16,055 bases of DNA from CAZLYF01 sp964586835 (GCA_964586835.1 CAZPIC010000044.1:1-16055); one strand, 5' to 3'. Numbered from the stretch's first letter, positions 6,557 to 14,268 are shown. The notes: generated by a model not told the origin, from the letters alone. Numbers and translations are program-made.

Positions 6557-7884
6557 ACGCAAACCGGCGCATGACCTCCATAGCGATGAGGGTCAACTTC
6601 TCCATCCTGTGCAGGCTCTTGCTGACGACGCTATTCATTGATCTTCTTGCGCTTACACTAGCCTTGGGCGCCTGGTGCTATACCGCTGAGCGTCAGGCCT
6701 TCGGAGAGTCATGGACTCCGTGGATCCGTCGTAACGTGGAATGGACTGGTACTGGCACCCTGCGCGAAACGCTCTCGACCGTCGTGTACGTGCCCTCGGT
6801 GGACGGAGGCAGGACTGTGCGCGTCGCTGCCGGAGGCTATCTCAATCTTCTGCTTAACCTTCTTATCACAGCAAGCGCTCTCGAAGCCGTTTTTCTTTCT
6901 TTGCAGTTCGCACTAGACAGGAAAAAGACCCGACGACTTTTAGAGCCGCTTTCCAGGATGGCCGAGGCAACCCACCGGATGATAAACGAACGTCTGGACG
7001 GGCAAAAATATCACGAACTCCAGGCTGCAATCTCGCAGATCAGCCCAGGTTCGCCCGATGCCCGCCTGTCTACCGGAGACAGGGAGCTTCAGGGGCTGGA
7101 GGAAGCCATCAACAGCCTGCTTGGTCGCATGCATGAATCCTACCGCCAACAGACCCGCTTTGTCTCGGATGCATCCCATGAGCTTCGCACGCCCATCTCC
7201 GTCATACGGGGCTACGCCGGCATGCTGAATCGTTGGGGCAAAGACGACCCCAAGGTGCTGGACGAAGGCATCGAGGCCATCCGTTTAGAAACGGACCATA
7301 TGCAAAGGCTTGTAGAACAGCTTTTGTTCCTCGCCAGGGGCGACGCAGGCAAAAATCATCTGTCCCTGGCAGCCCTGGACCTGACCGCAATGATGCGGGA
7401 AGTGTTTGAGGAATACGACATGTTGGACAGCAGCCACAGATGGCGCTTCCAGGCAGCCAGCCCGGTCCCCGCCCTGGGTGACCTGGCGATGCTCAAGCAG
7501 ACCGCCCGGATTCTGTGTGACAACGCACGGAAATATTCCCCTGAGAACTCACCCGTCACCCTCCGCTGCTCCCTTGACGTCAGGGGAGTACCCTGCTTTT
7601 CCGTCCAGGACAACGGGGTAGGCATCGCACAGAAAGACCTCCCCCAGATCTTCGACCGCTTTTTCAGAGCTGACCCCGCAAGAGCGCGCCAGTCCGGCGG
7701 TACAGGCCTGGGCCTATCCATCGCCCATTGGATCGTGGACAGCCATGGAGGGTATTTTGAAGTTTATTCACATGAAGGGATAGGAACACGGGTCACGGTT
7801 TGCCTGCCCCAGGGCGAGTCTCCGAAGGACGGGAAGCCCGCAGCCTCCGTTCATCCTGTGAGAGCAGCCGCCAGCGGGAAGTAG
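6553..7884 (+). CDS. Membrane sensor histidine kinase
   Basis: 443 residues. Two membrane helices (about 18-41 and 97-118) bracket a short outside loop of about 55 residues, too small for a large ligand domain, so it may sense envelope or membrane state. A HAMP-like linker follows. The HisKA domain carries the phosphorylated His209 in FVSDASHELRTPISVIRGY. The ATPase domain has the N box with Asn324 (LCDNARKYSP), G1 box VQDNGVGI (351-358), F box IFDRFFRA (366-373) and G2 box GGTGLGLSI (382-390). All catalytic boxes are intact. It is most like the ArlS/CssS-type kinases of Firmicutes and should phosphorylate the regulator encoded just upstream, with which it shares a four-base overlap. The last 25 residues are a non-conserved tail. 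Confidence 0.93.
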   Translation: MNANRRMTSIAMRVNFSILCRLLLTTLFIDLLALTLALGAWCYTAERQAFGESWTPWIRRNVEWTGTGTLRETLSTVVYVPSVDGGRTVRVAAGGYLNLLLNLLITASALEAVFLSLQFALDRKKTRRLLEPLSRMAEATHRMINERLDGQKYHELQAAISQISPGSPDARLSTGDRELQGLEEAINSLLGRMHESYRQQTRFVSDASHELRTPISVIRGYAGMLNRWGKDDPKVLDEGIEAIRLETDHMQRLVEQLLFLARGDAGKNHLSLAALDLTAMMREVFEEYDMLDSSHRWRFQAASPVPALGDLAMLKQTARILCDNARKYSPENSPVTLRCSLDVRGVPCFSVQDNGVGIAQKDLPQIFDRFFRADPARARQSGGTGLGLSIAHWIVDSHGGYFEVYSHEGIGTRVTVCLPQGESPKDGKPAASVHPVRAAASGK

Positions 7885-7929
7885 GAGCTGCCTTTGCAAA
7901 AAGTGATCAGCAATGCCGGCATTCAGCTT

Positions 7930-7967
7930 AAAAAAGAGCCCCCGGAGATTCCGGAGGCCTCTTTTTT
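7930..7967. terminator. Bidirectional terminator between convergent operons
   Basis: A stem with A-run on the left and T-run on the right: AAAAAAGAG pairs with CTCTTTTTT, and CCGGA with TCCGG inside it, loop GAT. It lies between the kinase stop (7884) and the binding-protein stop (7991), so it serves both strands. Confidence 0.85.
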
Positions 7968-7990
7968 GAGATTATTCAGGGAAAGAGGGG

Positions 7991-9046
7991 TCAGTCATAC
8001 ACCAGCAGGGCGATGTCAGGATCGTCGATGTTTTCAGCGGTGTACCACTTGGCACCGGTGTCTACATCTTCAACCGCCTCGCCGCTGGCAGCTTTGTAGG
8101 CAAGCTCCACCGCCAGGTAGCCGATGCGATAGGGGTCCTGGGTGATGGAGCCCACGAACCATCCCTGCCGGATCGCGTTTTTCTGGGAAGCACCAGCATC
8201 GAAGCCTGCAACGAGCAAATCACCAAAGCGCGCACCTTCAGCCAGATCAGACCCGTCAGCCGTTGCGGCCAGCAGTCCGTTGACTGTGCCTTCGTTGGAC
8301 AGGAACAGCGCAGCCAGGTTATTCATGTTGAGCACAGCGTTGGCAGAGTTGGTGACATCGCCGATCTGAGGGGTGGCAGAAATCTCGGTATGGATGATGA
8401 CAGAGGGGTTATCCGCGGGCTCAGCCCACAGGTCGTGCCCCTGCACAGCCACAGCACCGTACTCGGAAGCCAGCTCCTTCATTTTGTTGACAAAGCCGGT
8501 GGTCCGCCCGGTGACGGATTCGGAAGTCGCGTCCTGGGAAAGCACGGCGACCACAACAGGATTTTCCGGCGTCGCGGCCTTCATCTTTTCTACCAGGGTC
8601 TCAAACTTCATCATTTCGACAGCGGCAAGGCCGGCAGCGTTCTTATTGTTGGTAGAAGCGGTGGCGTAGATGGCTCCCTCAGGCGCATTGGGCACGCCGG
8701 AGTCAAAGCCGATGACGGGAATCTTGTTGGCGAGGCATTCCTGCAGTTCGGTCATGACGGCGTCTGTAGACAGGGCAGCAAGCGCGAGCGCTGCAGGCTT
8801 TTTGGCCATTTCAGCCTTCAGCGCGTCCACCTGCAGCTGGATGTCTGCTTCGCTGGGCGGGCCGTAATAGTACATCTTGACGCTGTACTCCGCAGCCGCG
8901 TCCTCGGCGCCCTTACGGACAGCCTGCCAGAAAGCATGCTGCTCACCCTTGGAGATGACAGAGATGTACATCTCGTCCGCTCCGGCGATGGCCACGAGGC
9001 CAGTGACCAGCATCAACGATAGTATAAGAGCCAGTGTCCTTTTCAT
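7991..9046 (-). CDS. Sugar ABC transporter substrate-binding protein (RbsB-like), without lipobox
   Basis: 351 residues. After a Sec signal peptide (MKRTLALILSLMLVTGLVAI, likely cut after AGA at 21-23), the mature part fits the Peripla_BP_4 fold of ribose/galactose-type binding proteins. Visible features are the first strand ISVISKGEQHAFWQAVRKGA, KIPVIGFDSGVP, NNKNAAGLAAVEMM, VTGRTTGFVNKM and the C-terminal GFDAGASQKNAIRQGWFVGS, ITQDPYRIGYLAVEL. The pattern says monosaccharide or similar polyol; the exact ligand cannot be read. A monoderm binding protein is normally a lipoprotein, but there is no Cys near the cleavage site, so it would be free or held by the transporter. GGAGG and GAGGT precede the start. 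It is last in the operon, after a 65-bp gap with a hairpin. Confidence 0.92.
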   Translation of the reverse strand: MKRTLALILSLMLVTGLVAIAGADEMYISVISKGEQHAFWQAVRKGAEDAAAEYSVKMYYYGPPSEADIQLQVDALKAEMAKKPAALALAALSTDAVMTELQECLANKIPVIGFDSGVPNAPEGAIYATASTNNKNAAGLAAVEMMKFETLVEKMKAATPENPVVVAVLSQDATSESVTGRTTGFVNKMKELASEYGAVAVQGHDLWAEPADNPSVIIHTEISATPQIGDVTNSANAVLNMNNLAALFLSNEGTVNGLLAATADGSDLAEGARFGDLLVAGFDAGASQKNAIRQGWFVGSITQDPYRIGYLAVELAYKAASGEAVEDVDTGAKWYTAENIDDPDIALLVYD

Positions 9047-9073
9047 ACCTCTTTCCTCCGGGTTTGTTTATTA

Positions 9074-9094
9074 TTAAGCGCACTGTGCGCCTAA
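9074..9094 (-). promoter_or_regulatory. Hairpin between permease and binding-protein genes
   Basis: A perfect inverted repeat GCGCAC-T-GTGCGC (9078-9090), flanked by TTA/TAA, lies in the intergenic gap. There is no T-run in the transcribed direction. In binding-protein operons such a stem can protect the downstream mRNA and raise binding-protein yield; an operator role is the alternative. Confidence 0.5.
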
Positions 9095-9111
9095 TGCCAG
9101 TTGCACGCGGT

Positions 9112-10101
9112 TTATTCAGCTCTGAGCCTGGCCCTTTTCAGGGCAGCGCGAGTTCGCATGTTGTCAAGCAGCACGGCACCAATCACTACAAAGCCTGTGA
9201 TGAAGGTCTGCCAGTGAGCCTGCAGCCCCAGTGAAGCGAGGCCTGTCTTGAGTGTTGCCATGATGAATACCCCTATCAGGGTCCCTGTCATGGTACCAGA
9301 GCCTCCTGCCATAGATGTGCCTCCTATTACGACGCCCGCGATGGCGTTAAGTTCCTGACCGTTGCCCGTCCCAGGGATGACAGTCGTGTACGTTGCCGCA
9401 TAGAAGATACCCGACAATCCGGCAAATAAACCGCAGACACTGTAGACGATCACCTTCCAGCTGTCGGTCTTGATGCCCGAAAGGCGCGTCGCCTCTTCGT
9501 TGGAGCCGATGGCAAAGGTGTAGCGTCCGAATTTCGTCTTGTTAATGACAAAGGAAGCAATCAAAAAGGCCACCACCAGATACACCGCACCGATGGGGAA
9601 GGCACCAGCCCGGTAGAAGACGGACTTGAACCACGCGTTTTCCGACCCAATCGTAGGGTAGTACTGTGTCTGAACCCTCGAAACGATGGAGCCAAAACCC
9701 TGGGATACCAGCATGGTGCCCAGCGTAGCGATGAAGGGCGGCAGCTTTAGCTTTGCGATAAGAAGGCCGTTGATGACGCCGAACATCAGACCCACCAAGG
9801 GGATCAGGCACAGCGCCAGCCAAAGCGGCCAGCCCCAAACCTTGAAGGCGACGCCACCGATGATGGCGGAGCACATCATGACCGTGCCGATGGACAGATC
9901 AATGCCGCCCGTAATGATCACAAAGGTCACCCCAAAGGCCATGAATCCGATAAAGTAGGCGGACTCAAGAATGGTCTTCAGTGTGTGTTCCGAAAAGAAT
10001 CTGTTACCAAATATGGCAAAAAATACATAGAGAATAACCAGTGCTGCGGGCGCCAGCAGCTGTTGCATGTTAAGCGCTCTCCGTCCGGACGGTTCAGACA
10101 T
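9112..10101 (-). CDS. Sugar ABC transporter permease (RbsC-like)
   Basis: 329 residues with about eight to ten hydrophobic segments, in the BPD_transp_2 family of ribose/xylose/galactose permeases. Typical landmarks are FGVTFVIITGGIDLSIGTVM (56-75, the GGIDLS motif), LKLPPFIATLGTM, FGRYTFAIGSNEEATRLSGI (the cytoplasmic loop that contacts the ATPase) and AGVVIGGTSMAGGSGTMTGT near the C-terminal third. It forms the membrane channel, presumably as a homodimer. AGGAGG overlaps the stop codon of the upstream ATPase gene, which ends 9 bp away, so the two are translationally linked. Only one permease gene is present, as is usual for this transporter class. Confidence 0.93.
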   Translation of the reverse strand: MSEPSGRRALNMQQLLAPAALVILYVFFAIFGNRFFSEHTLKTILESAYFIGFMAFGVTFVIITGGIDLSIGTVMMCSAIIGGVAFKVWGWPLWLALCLIPLVGLMFGVINGLLIAKLKLPPFIATLGTMLVSQGFGSIVSRVQTQYYPTIGSENAWFKSVFYRAGAFPIGAVYLVVAFLIASFVINKTKFGRYTFAIGSNEEATRLSGIKTDSWKVIVYSVCGLFAGLSGIFYAATYTTVIPGTGNGQELNAIAGVVIGGTSMAGGSGTMTGTLIGVFIMATLKTGLASLGLQAHWQTFITGFVVIGAVLLDNMRTRAALKRARLRAE

Positions 10102-10110
10102 TGGGGCCTC

Positions 10111-11604
10111 CTATACTCTGGGCGCCGCAAGCGCCATGATTTTCTCCTGGGTAGCCTCCGAGATGTCCAGTTCCCCTGTTTTGACGCCTTCGCACATGAC
10201 CAGTATCCTATCTGCCATGCGCAAAAGCTCAGGCATCTCTGACGAAATCATGATGATCGATTTGCCCTCGGATGCCAGATGGTTCATCAATTTGTAGATC
10301 TCACTCTTGGCGCCCACGTCAATGCCGCGAGTGGGCTCATCAAATATCAGAATGTTGCTATTCTTCACCAGCCACTTGGCAAGGACAAGCTTCTGCTGGT
10401 TGCCGCCGGAGAGGCTCAGCGCTTTGACGTTCACATGGGGCGTTCTGATATCGATCCTGTCCTTGTATTCCCGAGCGGTTCTGGTGATCTTCCGGTCGTT
10501 GATCACCAAGCGACCTGTGAAGGATTCCAGCGACGGCAAAGCTACGTTGTTGGCCACCGACAGGATCAGACAGAGCCCGTAGCGTTTGCGATCTTCCGAC
10601 AGGTAGCCAATCCCGGCACGGACAGCGTCGCTGGGACTTGAGATGGCTACCTGGGCGCCATTGACGAAGATTTCTCCTGCGTCTCGGGGGTCTGCCCCGC
10701 AGATCAGGCGGACCGTCTCGGTCCTGCCAGCGCCCATCAGTCCTGCAATGCCCAGGATCTCCCCTCTACGCAGGCTTAAGGACACGTCCTTCACGTCCCT
10801 GGATTTAAGGCCTATCGCCTCCAGGACAACAGGCGCATCCGGCGCGACCGCGCTACGCGTCTTGGGCTGCTCGTATATGACACGCCCGACCATCATGCGG
10901 ATGACCTCGCCCAACGAAACATCCTTTGTTTCCACTGTGCCTACATACTGGCCGTCACGCATGACGGTGATCCTGTCGGAAAGCAGCTTGATCTCCCCCA
11001 TGCGGTGCGATATGTAAACGACCCCGACACCTCTCCCCTTCATGTTGCGGATGAAATGAAACAGCTCTTCTATCTCTGCGTCGGAAAGGGCGGCGGTAGG
11101 CTCATCCATGATGAGGATGCGGGTGTTCTCATAGGAAAGCGCTTTGGCGATCTCCACCATCTGCTGCTTGGCCACCGTCAGGCTGCCCACAACCGTCGTC
11201 GGAGAGATCTTGATGTTGAGCGAGTCTAGCAGCGCCTGCGCAGCTCTGTTCTGTTTTTTCTTGTCCAGGAGGATCCCCTTCATGGACTCGCGCCCGATAT
11301 AGATATTCTCAGCGACGGTCAGATCCTTCATGAGGTTGAGTTCCTGGTGAACGATGCTGATGCCGAGCATCTGCGCTTCACGCGCGTTATGAATCGAAAC
11401 CGGCTCGCCGTCAATGAAGATTTCCCCCGCGTCCTTGGTGTAGACGCCCGTCAATATCTTCATCAGCGTGGACTTTCCAGCGCCATTTTCCCCCACGAGG
11501 GCGTGGACTTCACCTCTTCGCAGATCAAAGCGCACATTGTTGAGCGCGTGCACGCCTGGAAAGAATTTCTGGATGCCCGTCATCTCAAGAAGAAGCCCTG
11601 ACAT
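10111..11604 (-). CDS. Sugar ABC transporter ATP-binding protein, two ABC domains (RbsA/MglA-like)
   Basis: 497 residues with two fused ABC domains, the normal form for carbohydrate class-2 importers. Domain 1 has Walker A GENGAGKST (38-46), Q-loop Gln87, signature LTVAKQQ (142-148) and Walker B ILIMDEP (163-169). Domain 2 has a degenerate Walker A GLMGAGRT (288-295), canonical signature LSGGNQQ (398-404) and Walker B ILIFDEP (418-424). The loss of the P-loop Lys in domain 2 is usual in this family; ATP hydrolysis is expected mainly at one site. ATG 11604 is chosen because AAAGGAG lies seven bases upstream (11612-11618); the GTG one codon earlier is less well placed. It is the first gene of the importer operon. 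Confidence 0.95.
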   Translation of the reverse strand: MSGLLLEMTGIQKFFPGVHALNNVRFDLRRGEVHALVGENGAGKSTLMKILTGVYTKDAGEIFIDGEPVSIHNAREAQMLGISIVHQELNLMKDLTVAENIYIGRESMKGILLDKKKQNRAAQALLDSLNIKISPTTVVGSLTVAKQQMVEIAKALSYENTRILIMDEPTAALSDAEIEELFHFIRNMKGRGVGVVYISHRMGEIKLLSDRITVMRDGQYVGTVETKDVSLGEVIRMMVGRVIYEQPKTRSAVAPDAPVVLEAIGLKSRDVKDVSLSLRRGEILGIAGLMGAGRTETVRLICGADPRDAGEIFVNGAQVAISSPSDAVRAGIGYLSEDRKRYGLCLILSVANNVALPSLESFTGRLVINDRKITRTAREYKDRIDIRTPHVNVKALSLSGGNQQKLVLAKWLVKNSNILIFDEPTRGIDVGAKSEIYKLMNHLASEGKSIIMISSEMPELLRMADRILVMCEGVKTGELDISEATQEKIMALAAPRV

Positions 11605-11747
11605 CACATTACTCCTTTGCCTTTTTCAGGACCCCGACACCCGCAGCGGACACAAAAACGCAACGGCAACCCATACGCAGGCTGCTTTGTCCCAACACTG
11701 CGAGCACCTCCGGATGACCGGTGTCCTTCACAGATCTCAGTGCTTCT

Positions 11748-11776
11748 ATTCTACGACCATTCAAGCCTGAAGTCAA
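11748..11776 (-). promoter_or_regulatory. Sigma-A-type promoter of the sugar ABC operon
   Basis: On the minus strand, TTGACT (11776-11771), a 17-bp spacer and TAGAAT (11753-11748) each match the consensus at 5/6. The predicted start near 11741 leaves a leader of about 135 nt before the ATPase gene. I see no recognisable riboswitch in it. Confidence 0.7.
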
Positions 11777-11839
11777 TCACCCTGCACACCTTCCATACCT
11801 CGGATGTAAAGAAGGAGTCGCGCAATAAATCCACTTGGA

Positions 11840-11860
11840 CGCCAAGCGTGTTCGCTGGCG
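11840..11860. other. Imperfect hairpin upstream of the ABC promoter
   Basis: CGCC-a-AGCG (11840-11848) pairs with CGCT-GGCG (11853-11860) around loop TGTT. An overlapping small palindrome CTTGG-acg-CCAAG lies at 11834-11846. They sit about 60 bp upstream of the -35 box, so they could be an activator site for the transporter or a remnant structure of the mobile fragment that follows. No T-run. Confidence 0.3.
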
Positions 11861-11900
11861 ACTTGAAATAAAAAGCAGGCTCAACAAGGGCACGGTTTGA

Positions 11901-12395
11901 GGAAATACAATTTCTGAAAAACGCTTACAGCGAGGTAAAAAGCCTGAAAAATCAGAGATCCTGGATGTGTTTTCTAAGAGCACGGAATGGTGTAAGGCTT
12001 CTGCCCGGCACACTCTGTGCTCCCTCATGTCGCGCAAGAGGAGTGTGTCGCTGCAACCGAAGACAGTATCGGGCAAGTAAATGAAGCTCTGCTGCCAAGG
12101 AGAAACGGATCGGGAACGAGTGTGCCATGGGCTTGCTCTGTGGGAAAGGTCTTCCTGCACACCGGGTACAGTGGTTGAAGTCTTCTAAAGCCCGCGAGGA
12201 ACCGGTGCCCCCTTCGGGCAGCCAGGCAGTGAGCGCCCGGGAAGAGTGGCTCAGCATGAGCGCAGCAACGATGAGTCGCATGCTGAAGGCAAAGCGCGAG
12301 CGCCTGAGAGGCCAGAAAATCAATGCCATCCAGCTCGACATGTTCCCTCGCAAAGTCATCAGTATCTGCAAAGACGGTCAGATGCATGTGTCATT
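11901..12395 (+). pseudogene. Decayed integrase-core transposase fragment (N-terminal part)
   Basis: Two frames joined give a recognisable N-terminal half of the integrase-type transposases often labelled ISNCY or 'integrase catalytic region'. The first frame (11901-12081) has LQRGKKPEKSEILDVFSKST, like 'Y..A.KKEKS.ILDEFV..TGYNRKYA'. The second frame, from about 12127, has LCGKGLP and then AREEWLSMSAATMSRMLKAK (about 12238-12297) and RERLRGQK, like 'CGKRL.P ... LL.MSAATIDRLL...R..L'. It fades at RKVISICKDGQ (about 12346-12378), where the family has a 'LLK..IPIRT' block. The catalytic core is gone. Its end abuts the 3' end of the degenerate sigma gene on the other strand. The match rests on recall of family patterns. 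Confidence 0.5.
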
Positions 12396-12948
12396 TATAA
12401 ATACCCCTGACGCTGTCATCCTGCGACTGTATCCCCGTGCGCGCAGGGTTCCACCGTCAAACAACTGCGCGCGATGCCCTGCGTATCAGCGATGTCATAG
12501 GTATCCAGGTTGTGGTAGTAGTACAGCAAAATGGCCTCTTTGAGTTTCCTTGGCAGATTCATGACTTCTGCAAGCAATTTCCTTTGTCATCGTCCTCCTC
12601 CTGTAGATCGCTGCCCTCAGGCAGCATGTCTAGCATCACCCTGCGATCCATGTGAAGGAACCAGCTCGTCTTTCGCATATCATGGCAGGTATTGAGGGCG
12701 ATTCTCGGCAACCAGATCTTGAAGCTGCTCTCTCCGCGGAACTGTATTAGGTTCCGGCAAGCCTTGAAGAAGGTTTCTTACACTGCGTCCTCTGCCTATG
12801 CTCTGTCACGCAGTTAAAGGAAGCAGGTGCGCAGCAGCGCAGATTGGTACTGGTCTATCAGCTGCTCAAAAACCCAGTTTACATCCGTCGCTGCACCCCT
12901 CATCAGGGGAGCTACCTCCTCACTACTCATACGTGAAAGCTCTTCCAT
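12391..12948 (-). pseudogene. Degenerate ECF RNA polymerase sigma factor
   Basis: Read on the minus strand from ATG 12948, it shows a near-complete ECF sigma factor. Region 2 is VFEQLIDQYQSALLRTCFL, stop, LRDRA, stop, AEDAV, stop, ETFFKACRNLIQFRGESSFK, then IWLPRIALNTCHDMRKTSW. The linker follows, MDRRVMLDMLPEGSD. Region 4 continues in another frame as MNLPRKLKEAILLYYYHNLD and TYDIADTQGIARS, and the tail RTGIQSQDDSVRGIYK with its stop (12391-12393) returns to the first frame. In-frame stops lie at 12814-12816, 12796-12798 and 12778-12780, with two compensating frameshifts near 12575 and 12460. It cannot make a working protein. The remains are well enough preserved to suggest recent decay. It is divergent from the intact ECF gene at 13089. 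Confidence 0.8.
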
Positions 12949-12986
12949 AGACAAACGAAAGGGAGGTCTAAAAGGTTAGATGTTTT

Positions 12987-13012
12987 TGAACCGAACGCGC
13001 CCTTTCACCGTT
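12987..13012 (+). promoter_or_regulatory. Candidate ECF-type autoregulatory promoter
   Basis: TGAACC (12987-12992), 16 bp, then CGTT (13009-13012) resembles the Bacillus ECF pattern TGAAAC-N16-CGTA/C, which such sigma factors use on their own operons. An inverted repeat CACC...GGTG (13006-13021) overlaps the -10 side. It lies about 70 bp upstream of the sigma gene. Pattern match only. Confidence 0.45.
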
Positions 13013-13088
13013 ATCATGGTGTAGGGATTGTTGCAACACCCTGTTTCAGCTGCGGATACGAAGCGATCATGGTGGAGATGGAGGCGAA

Positions 13089-13550
13089 ATGGACGAGCAG
13101 ATCTTTGTATTGGAGGTACAGGCCATGGAGCGCACGTTATACCGCGTTTCACGCAGCATTCTGTCTTCGCAGGAAGAATGTGCCGACGCCGTGCAGGAAG
13201 CATTGGCAAAAGCCTGGGTCAAGCGCGAAACAGTGCAAGAGGAGTATTTCAGGGCATGGCTGACACGCATTGTCATCAACGAATGCCACAACATCAACCG
13301 GCACAAAAAACGCCATGTGATGATGGCGGAGCTTGAGGTGCCGGCTATAGGCGCACCGCCAGACCCGGATTTGCGCGATGCGATTGCCGCCCTACCGGAA
13401 AAGCTGCGGCTTCCCCTGTTGTTGCATTACATGGAGGGATTTCCTTTGCGCGAAGTGGCGAACATTATCCGCATTCCTGTCGGAACGGTGAAGTCCCGCC
13501 TCCAAGCCGCAAGGGCTCGCCTCAAAGCAGAAATGGAGGTGCGGGGATGA
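13089..13550 (+). CDS. ECF-type RNA polymerase sigma factor
   Basis: 153 residues, short but complete for the family. Region 2 spans about 7-75, with CADAVQEALAKAWVKRE (core binding and -10 recognition, 31-47) and YFRAWLTRIVINECHNINR (53-71). Region 4 spans about 95-149, with ALPEKLRLPLLLHYMEGF and the helix-turn-helix IPVGTVKSRLQAARARLK (129-146) that reads the -35 element. It directs RNA polymerase to a small stress or envelope regulon. The start has GGAGG at 13080-13084 and a second purine-rich site just upstream. Its last four bases overlap the start of the next gene (ATGA), the usual layout for a sigma factor and its membrane-bound anti-sigma factor. An ECF-like promoter lies upstream. 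Confidence 0.93.
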   Translation: MDEQIFVLEVQAMERTLYRVSRSILSSQEECADAVQEALAKAWVKRETVQEEYFRAWLTRIVINECHNINRHKKRHVMMAELEVPAIGAPPDPDLRDAIAALPEKLRLPLLLHYMEGFPLREVANIIRIPVGTVKSRLQAARARLKAEMEVRG

Positions 13551-14266
13551 ACGAAATTGAAAAAAACCTGGATGCCGGATTTGAAGCAACGCCGGCACTA
13601 TTTCACCTGCGTGTGGAAAGGACGCTTGGCACACTTCAGCGTCAGCAGTCCGCGCTGCACCGATCCAAGCGCTGGCTTGCGGTACTGGCTGCCTGCGCGG
13701 TGGTGCTGTGCGGCGCGGCATATGCCCTCAACCACCTGGGCGTGCTATATTTCCTCAACGAACGTCTGGGGAACGGGCCGGTTGCGCAGGAGAAAAACGT
13801 CCTGTCCGCAACGGTTCAATCCTGTGACAGTGCGCTGCTCAACGCCCAGGTGCGCGACGCGTATTGGGAGGGAAATACCCTCTCGCTGTGTTTCAACATT
13901 CACCCCAAAGACGAGGCAGCCTACGCCTTCCTGATGGAAACGGACATCGGCATGGACGGCTTGCAATTTGACAAGGTCTGGTGGAAGGGCGAAATCCTCC
14001 TCTTGGAAGATTGGCAAGCGGGGAAGCAGGCCATCGTGCTGGATCTTCCGGTCCTGTGGATCAACGGGATCGCCGTACGCTGCTCCTGGGACTGGGTGCA
14101 AGACGCGCAGGGGGAGACCCTGCTGCTGCAGGCGGATACGCGTGGCATGGAACTTTCGGGGAATCTGACCCTTGAGATCGGGCTAAACAGCCACATTCTG
14201 AATTCGGACAAGACCGAGCAGGCGACGCTCCACGCATCCCTGCCCGCATTGACAAAGGAGAACTGA
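13547..14266 (+). CDS. Single-pass membrane protein, probable anti-sigma factor
   Basis: 239 residues: a cytoplasmic N-terminus of about 40 residues, one membrane helix (about 42-60, WLAVLAACAVVLCGAAYAL), then about 175 residues outside. The start of the outer part, GVLYFLNERLG, resembles the DUF4179-like proteins that accompany ECF sigma factors in Clostridia, which have a 'LG.LDFL' segment after the helix and a beta-rich domain with a 'V.DA.W.G..L.L.F...PKDE' pattern, also seen here. The cytoplasmic part has no HxxxCxxC zinc motif, so it is not a classical ZAS-type anti-sigma. The four-base overlap with the sigma gene supports co-regulation. The role is inferred from position and topology; it could instead be a sensor partner without inhibitory activity. 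Confidence 0.7.
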   Translation: MNEIEKNLDAGFEATPALFHLRVERTLGTLQRQQSALHRSKRWLAVLAACAVVLCGAAYALNHLGVLYFLNERLGNGPVAQEKNVLSATVQSCDSALLNAQVRDAYWEGNTLSLCFNIHPKDEAAYAFLMETDIGMDGLQFDKVWWKGEILLLEDWQAGKQAIVLDLPVLWINGIAVRCSWDWVQDAQGETLLLQADTRGMELSGNLTLEIGLNSHILNSDKTEQATLHASLPALTKEN

Positions 14267-14268
14267 CC

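Noticed and set aside
7991..9046. Plus-strand open frames (e.g. 8390-9022) opposite the binding-protein gene
   Set aside because: Shadows of a well-recognised minus-strand gene with signal peptide and ribosome binding site.
10111..11604. Lost P-loop Lys in the second ABC domain as a sign of decay
   Set aside because: A degenerate second Walker A is normal in RbsA/MglA-type ATPases; all other motifs are intact.
11605..11741. Possible riboswitch in the long leader of the ABC operon
   Set aside because: No known aptamer core or terminator/antiterminator pair could be recognised by eye.
12127..12543. 138-codon plus-strand open frame considered as an intact gene
   Set aside because: Its first part matches a transposase fragment whose beginning is in another frame, and its last part is antisense to the degenerate sigma gene.
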